From Gentiana macrophylla (lineage: Eukaryota > Streptophyta > Magnoliopsida > Gentianales > Gentianaceae): a DNA stretch of 64,000 bases. The stretch spans positions 57,594,246 to 57,658,245 of the forward strand of contig CM047817.1 of the NCBI GenBank assembly GCA_026214975.1, written 5' to 3'. Shown in pieces: positions 43,201 to 53,879 of this stretch. The notes under the pieces are model-generated. The model was not told the origin of the DNA. It worked only from the letters and a program-made list of their open reading frames with translations, and ran no database searches. Positions within the stretch are counted from its first letter, which is position 1. Every line of letters begins with the position of its first letter. The position numbers were made by a program, and so were the translations under genes.

Positions 43201-43825
43201 TTTTAAGAAAGGTCGTTGCTGATGAAAAACCTTTCACTGAAGCAGAAACTCACTTTGCAGATGCAAAATTCTACCTGAAGCCGGCTTCTTTGAAGATAGT
43301 AGGCATTTCCAAGTCACAAGAAAATGATGATGAGGAGAAGGCCACACCGTCAGAAGACAAGAGGGAGGTTGGCAAGCATGGAGAGACAAAATCATCACTT
43401 CCTCAACACCAAAAATCCAAAGCGATGAGTGGACTGACGCTGCCACTTCCCAAGATCAATGCCGTACAAACAGATGCTCCTCTACAGGGGTTTACCCGTC
43501 CTAAAGAAGGTCCGGTTATAGAACATGGAATATTGCCAGCCACAAGGAAGGAAGGTTTTGATCCTATTGCTTACAAACTCCTCGCAAAGGCAGCAAATGG
43601 ATCCCGAAGCCCTGCTCTAAAAATGGGGGCAAAAAACGAAGAATCTGGAGAAATGCAAAAATCCACAAAAGCTAATGTTCCGGTTATTGGGTCCCGAAGT
43701 GGTCAGGGTATAATCCTCACCGCTTTGTCCGTATCTCAATAAGGAAGGCAACCAATAACTATATTGGAGTTGAAGAAGAATCATCATCATCAAACATCCC
43801 AGAACCTCTACATGAAAGGCCATCG

Positions 43826-45325
43826 GTGTTTGAGAGGTTGCAACCCAAGAAAGAACGTGTATCGGTCTTTGAAAGGCTTTCGGTCACAACCAAGAACCCG
43901 CCAAAATCTAAGGGTGTCAAGAGCCGAAATCGATCAACACACAGGCATGCTCCCGGAAGGGAGATGACAAACATTGACTCCAAAGAAATCAAGAGCCTGA
44001 TCCCGTCTAGAATGAGGCGTCATACATGTCTTCTCGTTCATTGTGGAAATATAATGAAGGCTAAAATGCGCACGGTGGTCTACACTAAAACTGCTGCCAA
44101 GCACGATATAGAGAATGTGCAAGAAAATGAGCCTGAAGAAAGCGTTGGATCCTCATATATTATCACCGTCGGTGAAGAATTGTATCCTGCCAGAACTAGA
44201 ACGGTGTTAGAAGAAGTCATGGAACTTGATGAAGTGAAGGAACGGGCTTCCGTCTATCATATCACCTTGGGAAATGATGAAATTGAAGAAGATGCTGAAG
44301 AAGCACCCCGGGAGCTAGAAGAAGGGGTCGAGTCCACAGTGGATGAGTTAAAGGAAATCAACCTTGGCACCGAGGATGAACCGCGACCCACTTTTATAAG
44401 TGCTCTTTTGTCTCCAGAAGAAGAAGAGAGATACCTCGAAATCCTCCAGGAATACAAGGATGTCTTCGCTTGGACATACAAAGAGATGCCTGGGCTTGAT
44501 CCGAAGGTAGCTGTTCATCAGTTGTCCGTAAAGAAAGGATCACGCCCTATCAAGCAGGCTCAAAGGAGATTTAGGCCGGATCTTATCCCACTCATAGAGG
44601 CGGAAGTCAACAAGCTCATTGAAGCAGGATTCATCCGTGAGGTTAAGTATCCAACATGGATCTCGAGCATCGTCCCCGTGAGAAAGAAAAATGGTCAAAT
44701 TCGCGTCTGTGTTGATTTTCGGGACATAAACAATGCATGCCCAAAGGATGATTTTCCCTTGCCAATCACTGAGCTGATGGTAGACGCAACCACAGGTCAT
44801 GAGGCTTTGTCCTTCATGGATGGATCGTCGGGGTACAATCAAATTAGAATGGCTCCTGAAGATGAAGAATTCACAGCATTTCGAACACCTAAGGGAATCT
44901 ACTGTTACAAAGTGATGCCTTTTGGTCTAAAAAATGCGGGGGCAACTTATCAACGGGCCATGCAGAAGATCTTTGATGACATGCTACACCAACACGTTGA
45001 ATGCTATGTTGATGACCTGGTTGTAAAATCGAAGAAGAAGGCCGACCACTTGAACGACTTGAGATTAGTCTTTGATAGACTTAGAAGATTCCAACTGAAG
45101 ATGAACCCACTCAAATGTGCATTTGGAGTCAGTTCAGGGAAGTTCCTTGGCTTCATCTTCCGACATCGAGGAATAGAAATTGACCAGTCCAAAGTGGAAG
45201 CCATTGTGAAGATGCCCGAACCTCGTAACTTACGTGAACTTAGAAGTCTGCAGGGTAAATTGGCCTATATACGGAGGTTCATATCAAACCGCGCGGAAGA
45301 TGCCAACCTTTCAGCCATCCGATGA
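43826..45325 (+). CDS. Tat reverse transcriptase
   Basis: This 499-codon frame has the full RT core: RVCVDFRDINNACPKDDFPL, a MDGSSGYNQIRMAPEDEEFT block, MPFGLKNAGATYQR, the active site CYVDDLVVKSK and GKFLGFIFRHRGIEID. The first 200 residues are a linker from protease. RT copies element RNA into cDNA. The wording of these blocks, especially VDDLVVKSK and HRGIE, is typical of the Tat lineage. The thumb continues after a frameshift at about 45325. Confidence 0.92.
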   Translation: MFERLQPKKERVSVFERLSVTTKNPPKSKGVKSRNRSTHRHAPGREMTNIDSKEIKSLIPSRMRRHTCLLVHCGNIMKAKMRTVVYTKTAAKHDIENVQENEPEESVGSSYIITVGEELYPARTRTVLEEVMELDEVKERASVYHITLGNDEIEEDAEEAPRELEEGVESTVDELKEINLGTEDEPRPTFISALLSPEEEERYLEILQEYKDVFAWTYKEMPGLDPKVAVHQLSVKKGSRPIKQAQRRFRPDLIPLIEAEVNKLIEAGFIREVKYPTWISSIVPVRKKNGQIRVCVDFRDINNACPKDDFPLPITELMVDATTGHEALSFMDGSSGYNQIRMAPEDEEFTAFRTPKGIYCYKVMPFGLKNAGATYQRAMQKIFDDMLHQHVECYVDDLVVKSKKKADHLNDLRLVFDRLRRFQLKMNPLKCAFGVSSGKFLGFIFRHRGIEIDQSKVEAIVKMPEPRNLRELRSLQGKLAYIRRFISNRAEDANLSAIR

Positions 45326-45830
45326 GGGAAGGAGTTCCATTTGAATGGGATAACTCGTGCGTAAAGGCGTTTGAAAACATTAAAGCATACTTGATAAATG
45401 CTCCGGTCTTGGCAGCCTCATTAAAGGTAAACCTCTAATCCTTTACATCACAAAGCGGAAGAACGATCGAGTGGCGCACTTCTTGCTCAAGAGAACGAAG
45501 GGCAAAGCGCGATTATACTATTTGAGCAGAACGATGACTCCACACGAGCTGAAATGCTCTCCAATTGAGAAGCTCTGTTTGTCACTCATATTTGCCATCC
45601 AGAAGCTAAAGCACTACTTTCAAGCTCATACTGTGCATTTGGTGTCAAAGGCAAATCCATCGAAATATGTCATGTCCAAGCCCGTCTTTGTCGAGATAGA
45701 TTAGCAAGGTGGTATCTCCAACTTCAACAATTTGAAATTGTTTACGTGCCTCAAAAGGCCGTCAAAGGGCAGGTGCTTGCGGACTTCTTGGCTGATCACC
45801 CAATCCCGGCAGAATGGGAGCTCTCAGATG
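45326..45830 (+). pseudogene. Tat RNase H (first, frameshifted)
   Basis: Blocks LYYLSRTMTPHELKCSPIEK, LIFAIQKLKHYFQAHTVHLV and ANPSKYVMSKPVF appear in the 45471-45704 frame, and VPQKAVKGQVLADFLADHPI after a shift near 45705. This is the gypsy RNase H with the usual Tat linker. Catalytic residues in the N-terminal part cannot be checked because of a break near 45435. Confidence 0.85.
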
Positions 45831-45869
45831 ATTTGCCTGATGAGGATGTCATGGTGATTGAAGTCCTTC

Positions 45870-46300
45870 CGCCTTGGAAAATGTATTTTGATGGAGCGGC
45901 GAGGCGAGACGGTGTCCGGGCCCTGAGTCATTTTTATTTCCCGGAAGGTGAAGTGTCGCCATACTCATTCAAATTGATGGAATGTTGCTCCAACAATGTT
46001 GTGAATACCAAGCTTTGATCTTAGGGCTTGAGATGGCAATGGATGTAAAGCAATGCAGATTAAATGTTTATGGCGACTCTCAATTGATCATCAACCCGGT
46101 TTAAAGGCACTTACGATGTAAAAAAGCCGAGTTAGTCCCATACTACAAGTATGCAAGAAAAATCATTGCTTACCTTGGCGACGCCACAATTGAGCATGTT
46201 CCAAGAAAAGAAAATAAGCAAGCGGACGCTCAAGCAAACTTGGTCTGCGACAACCGGCAATCGATGATGGAAAGACGCAAGTCCCCATCTCGTGAGTTAG
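45870..46300 (+). pseudogene. Tat second (archaeal-type) RNase H, degenerate
   Basis: WKMYFDGAARRDG starts the domain near 45876, with the catalytic Asp of FDGA; a CSNNVV block and, in another frame, LILGLEMAMDVKQCRLNVYGDSQL follow. A second RNase H between the first and integrase is a diagnostic Tat feature. Frame breaks at about 46000 and 46100. Confidence 0.8.
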
Positions 46301-46303
46301 TGG

Positions 46304-47248
46304 GTGGTTCCTCCATACGAAGAAGATGAGGAAGAAGATAATGATAGTTATGCTGTCTGTGTCTATGAAATAGACCAAGAGGACTGGCGTCATCCATTAG
46401 TGGAGTACTTGAAATACGGAAAGCTCCCTGACGATCAAAAGAAGAAAGTTGACATAAGACGGCGGGCTCCACGCTTCTTCCTTCACAATGATGTCTTGTA
46501 TCGGCGTTCTTTTGAAGGAGTCTTTCTTCGTTGCCTTGGAGAAGATGAAGCTCTTCACGCCATAGAGGAGGCTCACTCCGGGATTTGTGGCGCCCATCAG
46601 TCCGGACCGAAACTGCATTTTCGCATTAAAAGAATGGGATACTACTGGCCGACCATGGTAAAAGATTGCATGGATTACGCTCGAAAATGTGAAGCATGCC
46701 AATTCCATGCTAACTTTATTCATCAACCTCCCGAGCCATTACATCCAACAGTAGCGGCATGGCCCTTTGATGCCTGGGGAATGGATGTGGTTGGTCCCCT
46801 ACCGAAATCATCGGGCCAACATCTTTATATCTTGGCTGCCACCGACTACTTCTCTAAATGGGCTGAGGCTGTTGCACTACGCCAGGTGAAGAAAGAGGAT
46901 GTAGTCCGCTTCATCCGAGTAAACATCATCTATCGCTATGGAGTTCCACGCTACATCATCACGGATAATGGGAAGCCGTTCGTGAATACCTTGGTTGATA
47001 ATCTATGTGAGCAGTTCAGCTTCAAACAACACAAGTCCTCCATGTACAATGCGCCGGCCAACGGACTTGCTGAAGCTTTCAATAAAACGTTATGCAACTT
47101 TTTGAAGAAAGTGGTTGCAAGGCACAAGAAAGACTGGCACGAGCGGATGAGTGAAGCGCTATGGGCATACCGTACAACTTTTCGGATGCCAACTCAGGCC
47201 ACTACCTATTCTCTTGTATACGGTGTTGAAGTTTGTCGTTGCCCTTGA
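46304..47248 (+). CDS. Tat integrase (core intact)
   Basis: This 314-codon frame includes the zinc-binding HSGICGAHQSGPKLH ... CEACQFH. The catalytic core has Asp in GMDVVGPLP, Asp in IITDNGKPF and Glu in GLAEAFNKTL. It ends in a frameshift at about 47245, after which the C-terminal domain (RSFQVGE, KWDGPFM and a NGKFLKKFYDD tail) can be followed to about 47635 in two frames. No chromodomain. Confidence 0.9.
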   Translation: MVPPYEEDEEEDNDSYAVCVYEIDQEDWRHPLVEYLKYGKLPDDQKKKVDIRRRAPRFFLHNDVLYRRSFEGVFLRCLGEDEALHAIEEAHSGICGAHQSGPKLHFRIKRMGYYWPTMVKDCMDYARKCEACQFHANFIHQPPEPLHPTVAAWPFDAWGMDVVGPLPKSSGQHLYILAATDYFSKWAEAVALRQVKKEDVVRFIRVNIIYRYGVPRYIITDNGKPFVNTLVDNLCEQFSFKQHKSSMYNAPANGLAEAFNKTLCNFLKKVVARHKKDWHERMSEALWAYRTTFRMPTQATTYSLVYGVEVCRCP

Positions 47249-47640
47249 GAGGCAAATCCTTCACGAGAATCGCTATCCAAGAAGGTCCGATCGATGAAGA
47301 AAATGCTCGCCGCTTGAAGAAATGGAAGCACCGGACTAAAAGCGGCTCCAGGCTCAATGAATCTTGAATGCTACCAAGCACGGTTGTCAAAGGCATTCAA
47401 CAAGAAAGTGCGTCCGAGATCATTCCAAGTTGGTGAAAGCAGTCCTTGCAAAGGAGAAGACCTATCATCTTGACACATAAGTCCAAAAACAAGTTCACCT
47501 CAAAATGGGATGGCCCCTTTATGTTGTTCGGGAGGTCTACACTAATGGAGCATACAAGTTGGTGGACAAAGACGGCGTCAAGCTTGGCCCAATCAACGGC
47601 AAGTTCCTCAAAAAGTTTTACGATGACTCAAACATCGCTC
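47249..47640 (+). pseudogene. Tat integrase C-terminal part (frameshifted)
   Basis: Translated pieces include AFNKKVRPRSFQVGE, NKFTSKWDGPF and NGKFLKKFYD, the usual end of Tat pol. Two frame changes occur (about 47440 and 47530). Confidence 0.75.
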
Positions 47641-48012
47641 CCAAGCACGAGCCTAAATCGCACAATCAATGCTCCTAAGCACGAGCCTAAACTGCATTAA
47701 TCATATCAAAAAAAAATCAAAAAAAAATAAAACTTTTGAACTACGTTTGACTTGATCCCCTAAAAGCATTCCCGGGGTACGTAGGCAGCTTGGGAAGTTA
47801 CTCCAAGTTCAGTCATACCAAAAAAAAAAAAAAAGGTCCATTCGAAAAAAAAAAAAAAAGTGAATTTCAAGCTCAGTCGTACAAAAAAAAGGACTTCAAA
47901 GAGATGGAAAGAAAATAATAAGATTTTATTGATAGCAATAAAGTTTTATTACATCTAGGAAGAAAGTAAATAAACAAGCAAATAAGAAATCTCAAGAACA
48001 AAAAAAGGGGAT
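47641..48012. other. Untranslated gap between pol and the antisense ORF
   Basis: It contains two A-runs (47819-47835 and 47845-47860) and the GGGGTACGTAGGCAG block often seen after Tat pol. No gene. Confidence 0.5.
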
Positions 48013-49555
48013 TTAAACGGGTAGCTTGAAGTCTTCCAAGTCACGTCGGTTGCCTTCTAGTAACTCCCTCATCTTATTCAGAACATCAATCTCCTCCTGC
48101 TGTAATGGAAATGTGCCCTCCAAGTCGGCGATCTCCCCCCTCAGTTGGGACACACGAGCGGTCAACCCATGTAGTCCCTCATCAAAATTGTTGAGTGACA
48201 AAGCAACCTCATTCTCCTCTCTTTCTGCAGGCGGCCAATTCCCTTTGGAGTTCTTCTCTTCTACCTCGAATCTCTCGAAAGCCTATCTTGAGAAGATTGG
48301 ACTTTTTCAAGATGTACCTTCTCGCCTATCTCGGCCTCGAAAGATGTTCGCAAAGAATTGAAAGTTTTGCATCATGCTCCTCTTCAGAAGCCGCTCAAAC
48401 GTCATCCAAAGCAGCTCAGTAGTGTGAGGCGTTCCTAAAAAGTGTGTCCGTAAGAGACTTCAAATGGGAAAGGTCCAACACTTTGGTATTCTCCATCTCT
48501 AAGAATATTTCATAAACACCACTTTTAACGGAGGGTAACTTGTCTATAAGCGCAAAGATGAGAGCTTGTCTCGATAGATTCCCACAACGCCTCAAGAAAG
48601 TGGTGACGACACTTCGAGATCACGCCCCTTGGCCTCGAACTCACGAAACCTCTCGCTTTCGGGAAGTGAGGCCAAAGGAGGAAGTATGACGCGCTCTCTA
48701 CTCACGGAATGGGCTGTAGAAAGACCGTCATCAACGCCTTGATCACCTAACTCGTTTCACCATCGACGATATGAGTGCCGCTCTCGGTGTAACCTCCGCG
48801 ATTGGGCATAAGATTGGTACCAAAGTCATTTCTCTCATGAGAATGCGGGGATGGTAAAGTATCATTGCCATCTTCAATCTGTTATTGGAAGAGTGTGCTC
48901 CTTCCCGACCTTTTGAGCTTCCAAGTGAAGGCATCGGGACCGTTGGTTGATGGCTCGCTTTGTTGCGGAAGATTAGCCACGTATAGAGGTTCATTGTCCA
49001 ACTAAAAAAAAAAAAAAAAAGTTGCAAAAGTGAGCAGCAATAAATATAATAAAAACAATGTAACGAATGAAGTAAGAGTCTTACAATCCTTGAAAAGTTT
49101 GTGATAAAGTGACTCGGAGATGGGACACCATCAAAAAGGCTGACCAATTAATGTCGCTATCCGTCATGGAGTAAGTGATTACTGTTTCCCGGTACCTTTC
49201 CTTTGACCTTCCTTTCACATCGCTACGAGGAGAGCTGCCGCTAAGAACATTTGCATCATCTAGTTGTCTCTTCTCCTTCAAATCGGTACGGACATCCTTG
49301 GGCTTTTCAACCCGCTTCGGGTACAAAGAGGTTTTGGGAGAGTGATTCCTTGTGAGGTTCGGAGGCTCGACATTCTTTATCTTTATGATAGGGTACTTTG
49401 CTTTGCTTTAGTAGAGTCCCCCCATAACGATCGCGACTAGAAGATCTTCCATCAAGGTGTCACGAGCCATGCACTTGTGGCCACCACTCACCAAAGTTGG
49501 AAGAGAAGTAACTATCATATTCCCGAGGCTTTCGGGAAATACTACCTTGAGACGA
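48013..49555 (-). pseudogene. Antisense ORF, C-terminal part (low complexity and coiled coil)
   Basis: The last 62 codons (48201-48013) form a clear heptad pattern, SQLRGEIADLEGTF to EEIDVLNKMRELLEG, and end at a stop. Between 48420 and 49555 pieces of Ser/Pro/Lys-rich sequence appear in several frames (for example 49326-49081). It is continuous in strand and order with the PMD frames upstream, and I take it as the tail of the same protein. Possible introns cannot be excluded. Confidence 0.55.
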
Positions 49556-51128
49556 CTATTGGGAGTAAAGTACATTTCCCATAATTGTTTTCCGTCCCAA
49601 TTGTGATACGGCGGCCATCGCCGTGGGAGGTCCTAGGAACGACTTGGAAGAACCCGAATTGCCGTCGGCGAACCGACACGGGCTATACGGCTCAGAAAAG
49701 CATGCTCCATCTTGATGAAATACCAAGAAGCTCGGTCGCACTGACCGGAAAAAGACCTGATCTCGAGTAGGCAATCCACCATCATCAACTTTAAGCTCTG
49801 TTTTGGTTCTTTTCGGAACAGATGCCCACCAAGCGACGCCACGAGCTTGGTGAATAAGGTCTCGACCTTCATGATCATTGAGGTTTTTGGCTCCTCCTAC
49901 GCCAGAGTAAGAAACCATCATGGGTCCAGGCAAAGGTGATGACACTCTGTGATGAGTTCCAAAATAACGTGCAATCCACCCAATGACGTAATGCCATGGA
50001 AGACAAGCATCCCTCGCTCAAAGCGCAGAGCGTGCAGCGTGAAACCATGTTTAAACCTCTATATATGCTGGCCAATACTGGAACGGCAAGGCAATGAACT
50101 TTCCCATGGGCGATCAGACTTGCCATTTTAAAAGTCGAAGGCCTGATTGTCGCATCACTAGACGGGAGGGCAAACGAACACAACCAGCAGGCGATAAAGG
50201 CGGCAAGGAAGGACTCCTCCTTTGAGTTTTCGTCAATATGAAGGCGAGCAAACAACTCTTCATCTTTTTTCGACCATCGCTGAGGATTTTCTGCTATGGC
50301 GCCACTAGGATTTTGAGTATCCTTTGGACGATACGCTCCTCTTTTCTCCGGGGTGGGCTTTTTGTACACCGTCGACTTTTTACACCAATAATCAACCCAG
50401 CGGGAGAGGGGAACTTTCGGGTTCTCATGGTCATAAACGCCACCAAGCGGTGAAGATATGCATCAAAAGATGTTGATACTCACGGGAAGGACTTCGCCTT
50501 TGATGAGCATCTCAAATGATCAACTCGTCAACACTAGGGATGACCTCTCGCACAAATCTCCGTGATGACGAAGTCCACCAATGTGCCATAAATCCGCTAA
50601 GGAGATGGACATCTCTCCGGCATCAGTGTGAAGCGTATTAGTTTCTGGACACCATGCCTCGCAGAAAGCTCGGATGGCGCTTGGGCATTTGGAGTAGCTG
50701 AAGAGAGATGCGCTTAGGGCATCATATAGACCGGTCTTTTTCAGAATGCTTTTATTGCGGGAAAGCACATCTTCGAGCCATTCCCAATATCGCTCGATGA
50801 AGGTGAAGACTCCTGTGGTTTTTAACACGGTTCCCCATTGGACCTCGCCGTCAATGATTCGCCGACCAAGGGTGGAAAAAGTGTGGCTCCGAGGCTTCGT
50901 GCTATTCGCCAAAGGGCATAGCGCGTACTCCACATGGCCGTTCGACCGCTTCAACTCCATGTAAAGTCGTGTTGTTGTGTCGATACCTTGGGTTAGGCTG
51001 CCAGAACGAGAGCCACTCATAGGTGGATGAACCGCAAGCTTAAACCCAGTTTGATCCGCGTGTTCTGGACCATGCACAACCACCAAGTATCTTTTATTAT
51101 TTTTCGCCACCTCCTGGAAAACAACCAT
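49556..51128 (-). pseudogene. Antisense extra ORF with plant mobile domain (PMD)
   Basis: A start at 51128 (MVVFQEVAKNNKR) leads into HVEYALCPLANSTKP, FIERYWEWLEDVL, LYDALSASLFSYSKCPSAIR, AFCEAWCPETNTL, and SISLADLWHIGGL, the hallmarks of the PMD found in MAIN/MAIL1-type plant proteins and in some Tat retrotransposons. After a shift near 50520 come EELFARLHIDENSKEESFLA, the IRPSTFKMASLIAHGK block and VLASIYRGL (50369-49875), then 49945-49556. The protein would be made from an antisense transcript. Its role in the element is unknown. Two or three frameshifts now break it. Confidence 0.8.
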
Positions 51129-51142
51129 GATCTGAAAATCTG

Positions 51143-51176
<34 letters not shown>

Positions 51177-51560
51177 AAGAAGAAAAAGAAATTTTAACAA
51201 AAAAAAAAGAAAAACAAAAGATGGAGAACAACTGTAGCAGGGAAATTGGCCAATCTGTTGCAGACGATACACATGCAAACAAATAGTGAGCACATAGGAC
51301 AACACTTGTCTTATAATAATACATATATATGTATTTGCACGGCAAAAAAAAAAAAAAAAAGAAAGTAAAAAAGGGAAATCAACAGCTACATGTTGTACGC
51401 ATAGGAGCAGATATACATGAGTGGTGGTCATCTTCCTGACCAATTGGAAGGGCCAACTGTAAAAAAAAAAAAAAAAAAAAAAAACTGGACCAGAAGAACG
51501 GAAAATAATGCAAGAGAAATTTTTGCACTTTATGTATTTGCAGAGAAATGGCTTAAGGAT

Positions 51561-51619
<59 letters not shown>

Positions 51620-51816
51620 TCACGCCAAGGCCACAGGTGCAGACAAGCTGAGAAGGAAAATTGGGGCCCTACTGCTTCTTGGATGGATGTGGTGATAGCA
51701 ACAACTCCTAACAACAAATCTGAAAAGAATGACTTGCAGACAATTTGTATTAGGGGAAGGGGAAGAATGAAGTTCCTCAAAAGCAAAGGATTTCTTATAT
51801 AGAAGAAAAGAAAACA

Positions 51817-51849
<33 letters not shown>

Positions 51850-52116
51850 CCGCCCCAAATTTTCCCTAGCTTGAAGAAAGGGAATGATGTACGTGAAAAA
51901 AAAAAAAAAAAAAAAAGAAGCAACTGCCGCCGACTTCATTTACAGGAGGTGACAAATCTATTTAGGTCGTGGACCTACTTGGACTCAACCTACAAAAAGG
52001 GAGATGGGCCTTTCCGGGCTTTGGTCTAATCTCTTGAAAATATATTATGATATTGAGTCAGTTTGTTTTAAATTGTATCGAGACTCGTCGTTACGGTGAA
52101 ATTTCACTGAAACAAC
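51129..52116. other. Tat 3' untranslated region with homopolymers
   Basis: It holds A-runs of roughly 16-30 bases near 51147, 51345, 51462, 51817 and 51898, and a (TA)n tract at 51564-51617. It would be the promoter and leader region of the antisense ORF. Frames here are translations of A, T or TA tracts. Confidence 0.6.
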
Positions 52117-52134
52117 AAGTCTCGAGGGGGCATT
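52117..52134 (+). other. Tat polypurine tract
   Basis: AGTCTCGAGGGGGCATT sits directly before the right LTR and has the usual Tat form. Confidence 0.8.
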
Positions 52135-53326
52135 TGTAGATATATAAATTTAATGTGACGAATTATATATGTCACATAATACATTTGTCCTAAATTGAAA
52201 TTTATTTTGTATTATTTCCTATAAAAATTCTAGGGAATAATGTAAAATAGATAATTGATTAAAATCTCTTAAATAAATATTAGAGATTTAATTAATTTCA
52301 ATGGCTATACAATAATATATGTGTGACACATTATATGTGTTACATGTTAAATATGCCATGAAATTGGAATTGTTTAATATTATTTTCCTAAATTAAATAT
52401 TAGGAAATAATATGGAGACAATAAATCCTAAAATCTTTTAAATATAATTAGAAGATTTTATTGATTTATAATAAATGTGGAATACTCCAAAGATTGTCTA
52501 AAATCAATCAGAATATTTCCTACATTTAATGCAAATCAATCATTAGCTTCCATTCACCACTATAAATAGGAGGCCTTGGTCATTTGCAAAAACACACACA
52601 GAAGACATTGAAGAGTTGATAGAAATCCCGAGAACTGGAAGGTTCAAGCATTCATCAACAACACTCGAAGATCTTCAAGAAATCCTTGAAGTTCTCAAGA
52701 GAGAGAGAAGAACAATGAAAAAAGAAGACAAAAGAAGGTGAAAAGTCTCGAGCAAGCTTTCGAGCACTCTGCAACAACACCAAAAGCATCGAGAGATCTT
52801 CCAAAAAAGGCCGGAAGTTCTTCAAAAGAAGAAAATCAAAAGCATCTCCAACATTCAAGATCAACGTAAAAGACTTGAATTTCTTCAACAAGGGATCGAA
52901 GGTAACATAAAAGTTCCTTCCAATCTTCATCAACCTCAAGGCGCCTCCGCTTATATCCGAGTCGTCAACTCAAATTAAAAGCACCTCCGCTTATATCCGA
53001 GTCGTCAACTCAAAATTAAAAGCACTTCCGCTTATATCCGGAAGGTCAACAATCAACACCAAATTAAAAGCACCCCGCTTATATCCGAGTCGTCAACTCA
53101 AAATTAAAAGCACTTCCGCTTATATCCGGAAGGTCAACAATCAACACCAAATTAAAAGCACCCCGCTTATATCCGGGAGAGCATTAATCATCACCGACAA
53201 AAAAGGAGAATCAAAGGATTCAAGAGATTGTACCACTTTTATTTTATAAATTAATAAAATTTTAGTTGTCACAATTTTCGTGTTTTCTTTCTTTGTATTT
53301 CAGGATAAGAACGGAATTTGTGTTCT
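52135..53326 (+). repeat. Tat 3' LTR
   Basis: It matches 39331-40522. The hairpin array is at 52941-53183, here reading CCGCTTATATCC in every unit where the left LTR reads CCGCTATATCC. The last bases read TGTGTTCTG where TGTGTTACA is expected, so the right end is approximate. Confidence 0.85.
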
Positions 53327-53879
53327 GATGCGCCAATCATGAATTTGAAAGAATTCTTAAAGGAAACCTTGAATATACACCAAATAGATTTCGGTGTCAT
53401 TCGAACATACAATAAATTAATAATGATATTGATGAAGATGGTGAAAATCAATGCTCTTCGTAATGATCGATTGTCAGCTTGAAGACGCAAATACCGAATT
53501 AGTAATTTGAGTATCTAAAAAAATAGCGATTTGATAATTTAAGGTGAATTACTTGGCCGGATAATGAGATTCAACTTTGTTATTTTTTTTTGTGTATTTT
53601 ACCCTCTATTTATGGCCTATTTCGATATAAGTTTTGGTAGTTTAGTGGTTTATATAGGCACATTTCACCATTGGATAAATCACGAGACAAAAGAGCGTTT
53701 ACGTCCGGAAATCTCCTCGTCGTTTGGTGAATCGTGTGTGTTTTATTGGCATGTGTCAGGCTTGATTTTGTTGTTTTTCTTTGTTATAGGTACGGAGGGA
53801 CAGATGGTGCGACAAGGATCGCAACGGTTTGAAAATCGGTCAGAATGGAGTTCGTATGCGAAAATAGTGCAAGAATCAA
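53327..53879. other. Right flank of Tat element
   Basis: 53327-53500 continues the sequence cut at 39330. The rest to 53879 has no supportable gene (a 110-codon frame at 53564-53896 has no domain and no homologous pattern). Confidence 0.4.

Larger units (their letters stand above)
39331..53326 (+). mobile_element. Complete Ty3/gypsy Tat-lineage retrotransposon
   Basis: It is about 14 kb, with LTRs of about 1.19 kb, a primer site after the left LTR, gag, protease (DGGS), RT, RNase H, a second archaeal-type RNase H and integrase on the plus strand. A long antisense extra ORF encoding a plant mobile domain follows, then a GAGGGGGCA polypurine tract and the right LTR. Lack of a chromodomain, the DGGS protease and the second RNase H place it in the Tat branch. 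Several frameshifts occur. The expected target duplication is GTCGC on the left but reads GATGCGC on the right. Confidence 0.9.

Noticed and set aside
51145..51939. Long minus-strand frames upstream of residue 1 of the PMD ORF and at 51553-51939
   Set aside because: They translate TA and T tracts into Ile-Tyr and poly-Phe. The credible start of the PMD frame is the ATG at 51128.
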